Below, in pieces: positions 17,864 through 26,241 of a stretch of 64,000 nucleotides of DNA (position 1 is the stretch's first letter; every line of letters starts with the position of its first letter). Origin of the DNA: JALHST01 sp963798435 (GTDB taxonomy: Bacteria; Bacteroidota; Bacteroidia; Flavobacteriales; Flavobacteriaceae); NCBI GenBank assembly GCA_963798435.1, contig CAWCTF010000004.1:1178001-1242000 (forward strand), written 5' to 3'. The position numbers and the translations under genes were made by a program. Under the pieces are notes generated by a model, which had not been told where the DNA came from, searched no databases, and saw nothing but the letters and a program-made list of their open reading frames with translations.

Positions 17864-19003
17864 ATGAACGCGACCGCCTTGTTCAACTTTCTGATGATTG
17901 CTGGGGCCATTCAAGGATTTGTCTTTAACATCGCCACACTGCTTTCTAGAAAAATAATAGAAAGACCCGTATTATTTTTAAACCTTTTTGTCCTTTTCAT
18001 TTCCCTGAACAATCTACAATCGTGGTGGGTTGAGAAGAATTTGCTCAGCACGAATTTTTTTATACACCATTTCCTAGCGCCCTGGTACATCCTGATCGTA
18101 CCCATGTTTTATGTTTTTTTAATTTATTACCTCGAACTTCAAAAAAAAAGACGGCATTTTCTAATATTTTCGGGAATTCTCTTCGTATTGGCCATTTTGG
18201 CCCGGATAATTGTCCTAGGAATGGCCTCACAGGGAATAATCAGTGAGCAGGGTATTTCTGATTACAATATGGGCGAGGATATCGTCGCGTTAACCTATTC
18301 AATGTTTCTATTTATCAAATCAATTCGTTTATTGTTTAATTATCGTTCCTTGTATAGTCAGATATTGGCTTTCGATGACCTTTTATGGATCAAAAGGTTT
18401 ATGTTCTTTGGGGGTGGTGTCTTTCTCCTGTGGATACTGGCCATTTTCTTTAACATTACCGGAATGGTCAGCGCACCTTACAGCTATTATCCGTTGCGAT
18501 TGGGATCTTCGTTATTAATCTATTGGGTAGGATACCAAGCTTTCTTCCGCTATATTGTAATGAAAGACCGCATTCTCCTCCGCAAGGAAATCCGGAGCGC
18601 CCCTAAGACGAAGGATAGCGATATGTACTATCAATTAAAAGAGGCCCGCAAAATACAAAAGCAGGAAAAAACCTTTAAGTTGATCAACGATTACATCCTT
18701 GAACAGCAAAAATACCTTGATCCTTATCTGAGCCTCGAACAGGTATCGGATGAAATGGACATTGGTATCAGTAGTCTTTCCAAATTAGTAAACACCCATA
18801 CTGGAAGTAATTTTCCTGATTATGTGAATAATTTGCGTGTAGGGGAGGCCAAGAAGTTCTTGGCAGACGAGAGCTTCTCTCCATACACCATTGTAGCCAT
18901 CGGCCTTGAATGTGGTTTTAATTCCAAATCCTCGTTTTATGCCGCGTTTAAAAAATTCACGCAGCAAACCCCGACCCAATACCGAAAATCATTTTCCGAT
19001 TAA
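17864..19003 (+). CDS. Membrane-anchored AraC-type transcriptional regulator
   Basis: 379 residues. Residues 1 to ~235 contain about seven hydrophobic segments, a 7TM-like sensor region. A linker (KEARKIQKQEK) leads to a C-terminal AraC HTH domain (~270-379): LSLEQVSDEMDIGISSLSKLVN, then ECGFNSKSSFYAAFKKFTQQTP, the second HTH signature. This architecture is common in flavobacteria, and the ligand is unknown. It could control the upstream GH3 gene or itself, which is inference from adjacency. Confidence 0.88.
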   Translation: MNATALFNFLMIAGAIQGFVFNIATLLSRKIIERPVLFLNLFVLFISLNNLQSWWVEKNLLSTNFFIHHFLAPWYILIVPMFYVFLIYYLELQKKRRHFLIFSGILFVLAILARIIVLGMASQGIISEQGISDYNMGEDIVALTYSMFLFIKSIRLLFNYRSLYSQILAFDDLLWIKRFMFFGGGVFLLWILAIFFNITGMVSAPYSYYPLRLGSSLLIYWVGYQAFFRYIVMKDRILLRKEIRSAPKTKDSDMYYQLKEARKIQKQEKTFKLINDYILEQQKYLDPYLSLEQVSDEMDIGISSLSKLVNTHTGSNFPDYVNNLRVGEAKKFLADESFSPYTIVAIGLECGFNSKSSFYAAFKKFTQQTPTQYRKSFSD

Positions 19004-19327
19004 AATTTGTAGTTGTCCTGATTTTTCCAAAATCGGGAATATTGGACATTGGTAAACCCTCCAAAAATTAATTTTGGCCAATTATCTTAATTGAACTAAT
19101 AACTCAGTAAATCTTTTTCAAAGTCTTCCTGGCAGATCATAAAAAAAGAGCTCCTAACAGCGCAATGGCAGACGTAGGATGTTCAAGGATATCCGGTAGG
19201 AAGTGATGGCAAATTAGGGACTACATCGACGATTTGTTCCCAATCAACAAATAAATAGTAGTATCTCTTATTAAATGTACAAATTGAACTCGAATTTAAC
19301 CTTACGACTAAAATTAAACGTATTATT
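19004..19327. other. Intergenic region, 324 bp
   Basis: A weak hairpin CCTGATTTT / AAAATCGGG at about 19017-19035 has no T run. I see no gene, tRNA or clear promoter. Confidence 0.4.
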
Positions 19328-19885
19328 ATGACAGAGAGACTTGTTATTTTGTCAGATATGTGGGGGATTAAAAAAGGTATGTGGATAACCTCCTACCTTG
19401 GGTATCTTCAACAATATTATAAAATTGAATTTTATGATATGATGCAATTGGCCAACCTAGACCCAGTGCACTATACCGAAGAAAATATTTGTGCAGATTA
19501 TATGCAAGATGGCATTGATACCGCCGTGGCCCATCTCTTAAAAAAGGAATCCGTACCCAGTCATTATCTGGCATTCTGTGTAGGCGGGACGGTCGCTTGG
19601 AAAGCAGCTTTGAAAGGACTTCCCATAAAATCATTGTATGCGGTTTCCCCTGGATGGCTGCAATTCGAAAATGAAAAACCCGATATTCCGATGACCTTGC
19701 TTTATGGCCAAAATCAACCGATACTACCTACAAGTAGTTGGACACACAAAGTGGGTGTCGAAATTGAGGTAGTCCCTAATTTTGGAACAACCCTTTATTC
19801 CGATGAAAAAATTATCAGGAAAGTATGCCTTGATTTATTGAATTCGGTTACCCACCACGATACGACCTTGAAAAAAGTAGTGTAA
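19328..19885 (+). CDS. Alpha/beta-hydrolase-like protein with an incomplete catalytic triad
   Basis: 185 residues with no signal peptide. The nucleophile elbow reads AFCVGGT (about residue 83), with Cys in the nucleophile position as in dienelactone hydrolases. The region that normally carries the Asp reads LYGQNQPILP, without Asp, and the place expected for His reads NFGTTLYSD, without His. The short size and missing residues suggest a non-catalytic or very divergent member. Single gene; a strong terminator follows 28 bp after its stop. Confidence 0.65.
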   Translation: MTERLVILSDMWGIKKGMWITSYLGYLQQYYKIEFYDMMQLANLDPVHYTEENICADYMQDGIDTAVAHLLKKESVPSHYLAFCVGGTVAWKAALKGLPIKSLYAVSPGWLQFENEKPDIPMTLLYGQNQPILPTSSWTHKVGVEIEVVPNFGTTLYSDEKIIRKVCLDLLNSVTHHDTTLKKVV

Positions 19886-19912
19886 TCTTCGGGTTCGAAA
19901 TTGATATAGCAT

Positions 19913-19942
19913 TAAAAGCGGTCTTCTAGGAGACCGCTTTTA
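19913..19942. terminator. Shared bidirectional terminator containing the clpX stop codon
   Basis: Perfect 12-bp stem TAAAAGCGGTCT / AGACCGCTTTTA (19913-19924 with 19931-19942) and a 6-nt loop. The clpX stop (19926-19928, minus) is in the loop, and the last four clpX codons form one arm. The A/T ends suit both directions. Confidence 0.85.
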
Positions 19943-21158
19943 GTTTTTTAATGGTTTCATAGGAGAGCTTATTCTCGGCATAGGGTTTGGTAACCTTAAA
20001 CGTGGTTTCCCCCGTGCTGGGCATCTCGAACATGGCATCGGTAAATATGGCTTCGCAAAGCGATCGCAGTCCTCTTGCGCCAAGTTTGTATTCAATGGCT
20101 TTATGTACGATGTAATCCAAGGCCTGCTCTGTAATCGTAAAGGTTATGCCATCCATTGCGAACAGTTTCTCATATTGCTTTATGATGGCATTTTTCGGTT
20201 CGGTAAGAATTGCCCTGAGCGTTTGCTCGTCTAGTGGATTCATATACGTAAGAACCGGTAATCTTCCGATGATTTCAGGGATCAATCCGAATTCTTTCAA
20301 ATCCCTTGGAATTATATATTGCAAAATATTCGATTCATCCAAATGGTCATCGGCTCTCGATGCACTATAGCCTACTGCTTGCATATTGAGTCGCTTCGTG
20401 ATGATCCTTTCGATGCTATCGAAGGCCCCGCCGGCTATGAAGAGGATATTTTCGGTATTTACCTCAATAAACTTCTGATCTGGGTGTTTGCGTCCTCCTT
20501 TGGGCGGAACATTTACTAGGGTACCTTCCAATAATTTTAAAAGGCCCTGTTGCACACCCTCCCCTGAAACGTCACGCGTAATCGACGGATTATCGCTTTT
20601 CCGGGCGATTTTATCGATTTCATCGATAAATACGATGCCACGTTCGGCTTTTTCCAAATTATAATCGGCAGCCTGTAACAAGCGCGTCAGGATGCTTTCT
20701 ACATCTTCGCCTACATAACCAGCTTCGGTCAAAACGGTCGCATCTACGATGGCTAGTGGTACATTCAACATTCTTGCAATGGTCTTTGCCATTAGGGTCT
20801 TCCCTGTACCGGTCTGCCCTACCATTATGATATTACTCTTCTGTATTTCAACGTCGTCTTTCGAAGTCGGTTGAAGAAGCCTTTTGTAATGGTTGTAGAC
20901 CGCTACTGACATTACCTTTTTGGTACGTTCCTGTCCGATAACGAAAGTGTCTAAAAACTCCTTGATCTCTAGGGGTTTCTTCAATACCAATTCTGAGGAA
21001 AGATCGTTTGTTTTGGTCTGTTTCGATTCCTCGGCAACAATACCATGTGCTTGCTCAATACAGCGATCACATATATGTGCGTCCAAACCGGCAATCAAAA
21101 GATTGGTCTCTGGCTTTTTCCTTCCACAAAACGAACATTCTAAATTTTCCTTGGCCAT
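19926..21158 (-). CDS. clpX: ATP-dependent Clp protease ATP-binding subunit ClpX
   Basis: 410 residues from the ATG at 21156-21158 (MAKENLECSFCG). This start was chosen because the zinc-binding domain begins directly there; a longer frame to 21209 adds non-family sequence. The zinc finger has CSFC and CDRC. The AAA+ core has Walker A GQTGTGKT, Walker B IVFIDEIDK, and the pore/sensor sequence VSGEGVQQGLLKLLEGT. It unfolds substrates and feeds them to ClpP. Order on the minus strand is tig, clpP, clpX. Its stop is in the loop of the downstream terminator. Confidence 0.97.
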   Translation of the reverse strand: MAKENLECSFCGRKKPETNLLIAGLDAHICDRCIEQAHGIVAEESKQTKTNDLSSELVLKKPLEIKEFLDTFVIGQERTKKVMSVAVYNHYKRLLQPTSKDDVEIQKSNIIMVGQTGTGKTLMAKTIARMLNVPLAIVDATVLTEAGYVGEDVESILTRLLQAADYNLEKAERGIVFIDEIDKIARKSDNPSITRDVSGEGVQQGLLKLLEGTLVNVPPKGGRKHPDQKFIEVNTENILFIAGGAFDSIERIITKRLNMQAVGYSASRADDHLDESNILQYIIPRDLKEFGLIPEIIGRLPVLTYMNPLDEQTLRAILTEPKNAIIKQYEKLFAMDGITFTITEQALDYIVHKAIEYKLGARGLRSLCEAIFTDAMFEMPSTGETTFKVTKPYAENKLSYETIKKLKAVS

Positions 21159-21252
21159 AAAAATCAGTTTCTTGCATATACTAACGAAAGAATATACATT
21201 TTGGTTCACTTTTAGCGCGTGGCAAAGTGAATAAACGTGTTATTCGTCGAAT

Positions 21253-21933
21253 TTATGCTTTATCCCTTACTAAAATATCATCGATCATCCCATATTTCTT
21301 GGCTTCATCGGCCTTCATCCAGTAGTCCCTATCACTGTCATCATGAATTTTATCTAGTGATTGGCCCGAATGTTTGGCGATGATCTCGTATAGTTCTTCT
21401 TTTAACTTTAATATTTCCCGTGCAGTAATTTCTATATCGCTCGCCTGGCCCTGTGCTCCGCCCATCGGTTGATGTATCATTACTCGTGAATGGGTTAGTC
21501 CGCTGCGTTTGCCTTTTTTTCCGGCACATAACAAAACGGCACTCATCGAAGCTGCCATTCCCGTGCATATCGTGGCCACATCAGGCTTGATAAACTGCAT
21601 CGTATCATAAATACCCAATCCCGCATAAACACTTCCACCCGGAGAATTAATATATATCTGGATATCCTTTGATGCGTCGGCACTTTCAAGGAAAAGCAAT
21701 TGTGCCTGAACGATATTCGCCACTTGATCATTGATGCCTGTCCCAAGAAAAATGATCCGATCCATCATCAATCGCGAAAACACATCCATCGCGATGGCGT
21801 TCAGTTGTCGTTCTTCTATAATATTAGGCGTCATGTTCATAGGATACATGCTGCTTAGTATTTGATCATAGTACATACTATTGATGCCCTGATCCTTTGT
21901 TGCGAAATTTTTGAATTCTTTTGCGTAATTCAT
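21253..21933 (-). CDS. clpP: ATP-dependent Clp protease proteolytic subunit ClpP
   Basis: 226 residues. The catalytic triad has correct spacing: Ser129 (GMAASMSA), His154 (VMIHQPMGG) and Asp203 (DRDYWM); the 25- and 49-residue gaps equal those of E. coli ClpP. The first ~30 residues are a possible propeptide. It forms the 14-mer barrel that works with ClpX, encoded 95 bp downstream. An intrinsic terminator hairpin lies just upstream, between tig and clpP, so clpPX probably has its own promoter. Confidence 0.97.
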   Translation of the reverse strand: MNYAKEFKNFATKDQGINSMYYDQILSSMYPMNMTPNIIEERQLNAIAMDVFSRLMMDRIIFLGTGINDQVANIVQAQLLFLESADASKDIQIYINSPGGSVYAGLGIYDTMQFIKPDVATICTGMAASMSAVLLCAGKKGKRSGLTHSRVMIHQPMGGAQGQASDIEITAREILKLKEELYEIIAKHSGQSLDKIHDDSDRDYWMKADEAKKYGMIDDILVRDKA

Positions 21934-21958
21934 GGGTGTTTGCTCAATTTTAATAGAT

Positions 21959-21990
21959 AAAAAAGGTGCCGAAAATCGTATTTCGGCACC
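21959..21990 (-). terminator. Intrinsic terminator or attenuator between tig and clpP
   Basis: Perfect 10-bp stem GGTGCCGAAA / TTTCGGCACC (21965-21974 with 21981-21990), a 6-nt loop, and a six-T run on the minus strand. It is 25 nt upstream of the clpP ATG. Confidence 0.85.
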
Positions 21991-21991
21991 G

Positions 21992-21999
21992 TAAAGATA
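21992..21999 (-). promoter_or_regulatory. Possible -7 box of a clpP promoter
   Basis: TATCTTTA on the minus strand is one mismatch from TAnnTTTG. Transcription from here would start inside the terminator hairpin and so escape it. No clear -33 element. Confidence 0.3.
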
Positions 22000-22138
22000 C
22001 TTAATTATTTTTAGTGGCAGCCGAATTTATAAGGGTCCGAAGCTTTTGAAAGTCAAGATTTGGCGCTTATTTACGATGCCATCAATGGCTTAAAAGCGAA
22101 TGGTTGGTACGATTCTTTCTATCAGGTCGATTTGGCGT

Positions 22139-23461
22139 CTAACCGTAAACTTCCTTAATGAAATTTTCGTAGGTTACTTCCTTTGTTTTCAAATTGACCT
22201 TTTCCTTATACAGCCCCAACAGTTTTTGGCTCATCAATTGTTCCGACAATCTTTTGACTTCGTCCTGATTGCCTAAAACACGGGCAGCAATGTTATCTAG
22301 CTCTTCCTCCTTTGGGTTCAATTGACCAAATTGGGCCATTTGCGATTTTATAAAGCCTTTGGCAAATTCCTTTAACTCTTCGAACTGTATTTGTATGTTG
22401 TTGTCCTTGATAATTTTGCCTTCTATCAATTGATAGCGAAGTCCTTTCTCGGATTTTTCATATTCTTCGCCTGCTTGTTCCTCGGTCAGCGGTTTTTCGC
22501 CGGTCATTTGGATCCACTTGGTTAAAAATTCAGATGGTAGATCGAATTTTATGGTATCAATGAAATATTCGGTTACATCGTTCAACAGTTTTTGGTCTGC
22601 CTGTTGTTCAAACTGCTTTTCCGAATCTTCCTTTATGCGTTGTTTTAATTCTTTCTCCGATTTCACGGCATCTTTTCCAAAAAGTTTATCAAAAAGTTCT
22701 TGGTTTAACACTGCTGGTTCCCTTTCGTTGATTTCAGAGATGGTAAAATCTACGGTAATGTTTAGTTTGTCGGCTTTTTCCTGAGAAATGCCCAATGCGC
22801 TTGATAAAAGATATTCTTCCTTGAAAAGTCCCTTGGTGCTTAGTGAAACAGTGTCCCCGACCTTTTTTTCCAAAAGACTCTCTAATGCCTTTTTGCCTTT
22901 TACCTTTTCGATTTCCAAGGTGGATTTGTGGTCGATTTCGGCAGTCTCATTTTTAAAGGTCCCGCTTAATTCATCCTTTTTTCCAACTTTATTCTTGGAA
23001 ACCAGCTTCCCATATTGTCTTTGGATGCGCTCGACTTGCTCGTCGATCATTTTTTTGTCGGCAATGATCTTATAATGGGTTACCGGTTTCTTAAGTTTTA
23101 ATGGAACTTCGAAATCCGGAGCCAGACCCAATTCGAATTCAAATGCTAATTCTTCGGCGGCCCAATCAAAATTATCCTGTTGTTTAGGAAGTGGGTTTCC
23201 AAGAACATCCAACTTTTCTTCGGTGAGGTATTTATTGAGATTGTCTTGTAGGAGCTTGTTGACCTCATCGACCAATATCGCCTTGCCATATTGCTTTTTT
23301 ATAAGCCCTATCGGTACCTGTCCTTTTCTAAACCCAGGAATATTTGCCTGTTTTCTGTAATCCTTGAGAATGGTATCTACCTTGTCCTGATAGTCAGACT
23401 TGGTTATCGCGACCTTTAAGACCGCATTCAGATCATCGATTTGTTCCTTGGTAATATTCAT
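22139..23461 (-). CDS. tig: Trigger factor (ribosome-associated chaperone / peptidyl-prolyl isomerase)
   Basis: 440 residues. It binds nascent chains at the ribosome exit. The ribosome-docking signature PGFRKGQVPIGLIKKQYG is at about residue 38. A divergent FKBP-like middle section follows (~150-240), then the helical C-terminal domain. Genomic order tig-clpP-clpX matches many bacteria. It has a good promoter upstream, and a terminator separates it from clpP. Confidence 0.95.
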   Translation of the reverse strand: MNITKEQIDDLNAVLKVAITKSDYQDKVDTILKDYRKQANIPGFRKGQVPIGLIKKQYGKAILVDEVNKLLQDNLNKYLTEEKLDVLGNPLPKQQDNFDWAAEELAFEFELGLAPDFEVPLKLKKPVTHYKIIADKKMIDEQVERIQRQYGKLVSKNKVGKKDELSGTFKNETAEIDHKSTLEIEKVKGKKALESLLEKKVGDTVSLSTKGLFKEEYLLSSALGISQEKADKLNITVDFTISEINEREPAVLNQELFDKLFGKDAVKSEKELKQRIKEDSEKQFEQQADQKLLNDVTEYFIDTIKFDLPSEFLTKWIQMTGEKPLTEEQAGEEYEKSEKGLRYQLIEGKIIKDNNIQIQFEELKEFAKGFIKSQMAQFGQLNPKEEELDNIAARVLGNQDEVKRLSEQLMSQKLLGLYKEKVNLKTKEVTYENFIKEVYG

Positions 23462-23494
23462 TTAAATATCTATTTTGCTTGTATAAAAGGGATG

Positions 23495-23525
23495 CAAAAA
23501 TACTACATTTTATGCAGCTTGACAA
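23495..23525 (-). promoter_or_regulatory. Promoter of tig
   Basis: On the minus strand: TTG (23523-23525), 20 bp, TATTTTTG (23495-23502). Full agreement with the Bacteroidota consensus, 34 nt upstream of the tig ATG. Confidence 0.75.
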
Positions 23526-23560
23526 CTTTTTAAGCGAGACCATAAAATGTTTCCTTGGAG

Positions 23561-23905
23561 TTATGAACCTTCCTTTAATAACGAAAAAAGGATTGATTGT
23601 AAAAATGACAGTAATAAACTGAAAAGCAACGCCCACCAAATACCGTCAACATGGAAATCGGCAATAAAATAGCCCGCCATCAGTATGATAAGCGCATTAA
23701 TAATCAATAAGAAAAGGCCAAACGTAATCAAGGTGACCGGAAGCGTCAAGAGTATCAAAATCGGCTTCACGATAAGATTCAAAAGGCCTAGTACGATGGC
23801 AACAAGAATCGCGGTACCATAGGATACCACCGATACGCCAGGTAAAATTTTAGATAAGATGACCACTGCAAGGGCCGTAAGAAGTATTCTGATGATAAGT
23901 TTCAT
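23561..23905 (-). CDS. Phage holin family 4 / Mycobacterium-type small membrane protein
   Basis: 114 residues with four hydrophobic helices (e.g. VVILSKILPGVSVV, ILVAIVLGLLNLIV, LFLLIINALIILMAGYF, WALLFSLLLSFLQSI). The GLLNLIVKPILILLTLPVT pattern and the C-terminal SILFSLLK fit the widespread 'phage holin family' membrane proteins (YvlD type). They are chromosomal and not evidence of a prophage. Role unknown. Confidence 0.85.
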   Translation of the reverse strand: MKLIIRILLTALAVVILSKILPGVSVVSYGTAILVAIVLGLLNLIVKPILILLTLPVTLITFGLFLLIINALIILMAGYFIADFHVDGIWWALLFSLLLSFLQSILFSLLKEGS

Positions 23906-24002
23906 GGTAGCTTGATTTAATTATGTTCGACCCTGAATTAATTCAGTCGCTTATCAAAAGTATAAATTTATGGGGATTATAGGGGATAGAAGTCTTCCTT
24001 TT

Positions 24003-24773
24003 TTAGTGCCCAAGAAAGGCCATTGATTTGGAAAAAAACTGTGGGGGATTCTCGGCATGTAACCAATGGCCGGCATCATCGATAATTTCCAAAGTCGCGT
24101 TCGGAAAGTGCTGTTTAATTGTCCCGATATCCTCATCCGAGATATAGCCTGATTTGGCGCCCTTTAAAAAAAGTGTCGGGCCTTCATAAACAGCGTCATC
24201 GTCTATATTCTCACCAATTTCGGGCATTTTTTCCCTCAAGACCGCAAGGTTGAATCGAAATGCTAACTGCCCTTTATCCTTCCAATACAGGTTTTTTAAG
24301 AGAAATTGTCGGGTTCCAACATCCCCGATATATTTTTTCAAGGCGCTATCGGCTTCGCTTCGTGTACGTATTAGATTGAAATCTAGGGCAGTGAGGCCAT
24401 CAAGTATGGTTTGGTGATGGGGCGCATAATATTTAGGTGCGATATCGGCAACGATCAACTTTTCAATACGATTTGGATATTTACACGCGAAATGCATTGC
24501 TGCTTTACCGCCCATTGAATGCCCGATCATAGCCACGTTTTCAAGATGTGCGTGTATTAAATACTGCCGTATGTCTTCGGTTAAAAAGGCATAGTCAAAA
24601 TCTTCCGACCAAAAACTGTGTCCATGGTTGCGCAAATCTAAAAGATGCACACAAAACCCATTCTCGGCATATAGGGATGCCATGGTTTTCCAGTTATCAG
24701 ACATGCCCAGAAAACCGTGCAATATAATCAGCGGCCGACCGGTACCTAGTATTTTGGAATGTAATATTGGCAT
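24003..24773 (-). CDS. Alpha/beta-fold esterase (YbfF type)
   Basis: 256 residues. The elbow is GHSMGG (Ser at about 95). Oxyanion-region sequence LHGFLGMSDNWKTM comes after strand 3, an acid residue is available near FLKGAKSGYISDEDI, and His lies in DDAGHWLHAE near the C-terminus. Substrate unknown; E. coli YbfF hydrolyses short acyl esters and acyl-CoA in vitro. The start codon overlaps the pdxJ stop by one base (TAATG), so they are translated together. Confidence 0.9.
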   Translation of the reverse strand: MPILHSKILGTGRPLIILHGFLGMSDNWKTMASLYAENGFCVHLLDLRNHGHSFWSEDFDYAFLTEDIRQYLIHAHLENVAMIGHSMGGKAAMHFACKYPNRIEKLIVADIAPKYYAPHHQTILDGLTALDFNLIRTRSEADSALKKYIGDVGTRQFLLKNLYWKDKGQLAFRFNLAVLREKMPEIGENIDDDAVYEGPTLFLKGAKSGYISDEDIGTIKQHFPNATLEIIDDAGHWLHAENPPQFFSKSMAFLGH

Positions 24774-25489
24774 TATTTAAGTTTATGCAAGTACATTTTA
24801 ATGACGTTGTCCAAACCGAAATACAAGGATTCGCATATTAATGCATGTCCGATTGATACCTCCAAAAGATGGGGGATATGGTTGCTAAAATGTCGAATGT
24901 TATCCAGATTAAGATCATGTCCGGCATTGATGCCCAGATTTAGTGAATGGGCGGCTACAGCCGCTGCCACAAATGGCTGGATGGCCAGCTTTGGGTCACC
25001 TTGGGCGAATTTTTTCGCATAGCTTTCGGTATAAAGCTCTATGCGATCAGTCCCGGTTTCTGCGGCGCCTTCCACCATTCGCACATCGGCATCTACGAAA
25101 ATCGAAGTTCTAATACCTTTTTTATTAAGGGTCCCGATAATTTCCTTCAAAAAACTCATGTGTTTTCTCGTATCCCAGCCGGTATTAGAGGTAATGGCAT
25201 CGACTGTGTCGGGAACAAGGGTCACTTGGGTTGGGCAAACTTCAAGTACGAGGTCCATAAATTTTTGTACAGGATTTCCTTCTATATTGAATTCTGTAGA
25301 GACCACGTTCTTTAAGTCCTTGGCATCCTGGTAACGAATATGCCGCTCATCTGGTCTCGGATGAATCGTTATACCCTCAGCACCAAAGGCTTCCAAATCC
25401 CGAACGACTTTGATCAAATTCGGGACATCCCCGCCACGGGAATTTCTTAAAGTGGCAATTTTATTCACGTTAACACTTAATCGGGTCAT
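24773..25489 (-). CDS. pdxJ: Pyridoxine 5'-phosphate synthase PdxJ
   Basis: 238 residues. It condenses 1-deoxyxylulose 5-phosphate with 3-amino-2-oxopropyl phosphate to pyridoxine 5'-phosphate (vitamin B6). Motifs include RLSVNVNKIATLRNSRGG at the N-terminus, GITIHPRPDERHI (catalytic His) and GINAGHDLNLDN. TIM-barrel length is normal. It is first gene of a pair with the esterase and divergent from the CBS gene. Confidence 0.96.
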   Translation of the reverse strand: MTRLSVNVNKIATLRNSRGGDVPNLIKVVRDLEAFGAEGITIHPRPDERHIRYQDAKDLKNVVSTEFNIEGNPVQKFMDLVLEVCPTQVTLVPDTVDAITSNTGWDTRKHMSFLKEIIGTLNKKGIRTSIFVDADVRMVEGAAETGTDRIELYTESYAKKFAQGDPKLAIQPFVAAAVAAHSLNLGINAGHDLNLDNIRHFSNHIPHLLEVSIGHALICESLYFGLDNVIKMYLHKLK

Positions 25490-25580
25490 ACCTTCTCTTG
25501 GCTTGAAAACATGCGTAAAAATACGAATTAGGCATGCCTTTTGATATTTAAAATCATTATTTTGCGTTATATTTAAAATT

Positions 25581-26237
25581 ATGCAGATTCAGAAACTTAT
25601 CGTATCGACTTTGCCGATATTCAAGGTCGGAGACCCCGTTAAGAAATTGCTTAAATTTTTTAAGGATGGGAGTTTTTCGCATGTGGCCATTGTCGAAAAT
25701 AAGAAATTTGTCGGCGTTTTAGATGAAAATGATCTACCTACCGTCGCATCTGACCAGAAGATAGGTGATTTTCGTTATAATCTCGAAACATTTTTCGTTC
25801 GCAAAGATGCAAATTGGCTCGATGTCATTGAGGTATTCGCACGCAATGAGGCCAATCTTGTGCCTGTATTGGACGAGCAAGAAGAAGTAATCGGTTATTA
25901 TGACCTTACCACCGTTATCAGTGTATTCATCGACACCCCTTTTTTTACGGAGCCCGGGGGCATCATCGTTGTGGCCAAAGGAATAAAAGACTACTCGTTT
26001 AGTGAAATTGCACAAATCGTTGAAAGTAACAATGCAAAACTTATCGGTGCCTTTATCACCGATATGCGTAGTGATGTTATTCAGATAACCTTAAAAGTCG
26101 GTACCGCACGGCTTAATGAGATCATACAGACTTTTCGGCGTTACAATTATAGCATTCTTTTTGGTAATCAAGATGACATGTTCCTGGAAGATCTAAAGCA
26201 ACGATCTGATTATTTGGATAAATACCTAAACGTTTAA
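25581..26237 (+). CDS. Tandem CBS-domain protein
   Basis: 218 residues. Two CBS motifs lie in the first ~125 residues (GSFSHVAIVENKKFVGVLDEND and NLVPVLDEQEEVIGYYD). The rest, from FFTEPGGIIVV, looks like an ACT-like or acetoin-utilisation-type region. CBS pairs bind adenine nucleotides. nadK starts 4 bp after its stop, which suggests coupling with NAD(P) synthesis, but that is context only. Confidence 0.85.
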   Translation: MQIQKLIVSTLPIFKVGDPVKKLLKFFKDGSFSHVAIVENKKFVGVLDENDLPTVASDQKIGDFRYNLETFFVRKDANWLDVIEVFARNEANLVPVLDEQEEVIGYYDLTTVISVFIDTPFFTEPGGIIVVAKGIKDYSFSEIAQIVESNNAKLIGAFITDMRSDVIQITLKVGTARLNEIIQTFRRYNYSILFGNQDDMFLEDLKQRSDYLDKYLNV

Positions 26238-26241
26238 CCTG

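Noticed and set aside
23561..23905. Holin-like gene as sign of a prophage
   Set aside because: Members of this family are ordinary chromosomal membrane proteins, and no phage genes are nearby.
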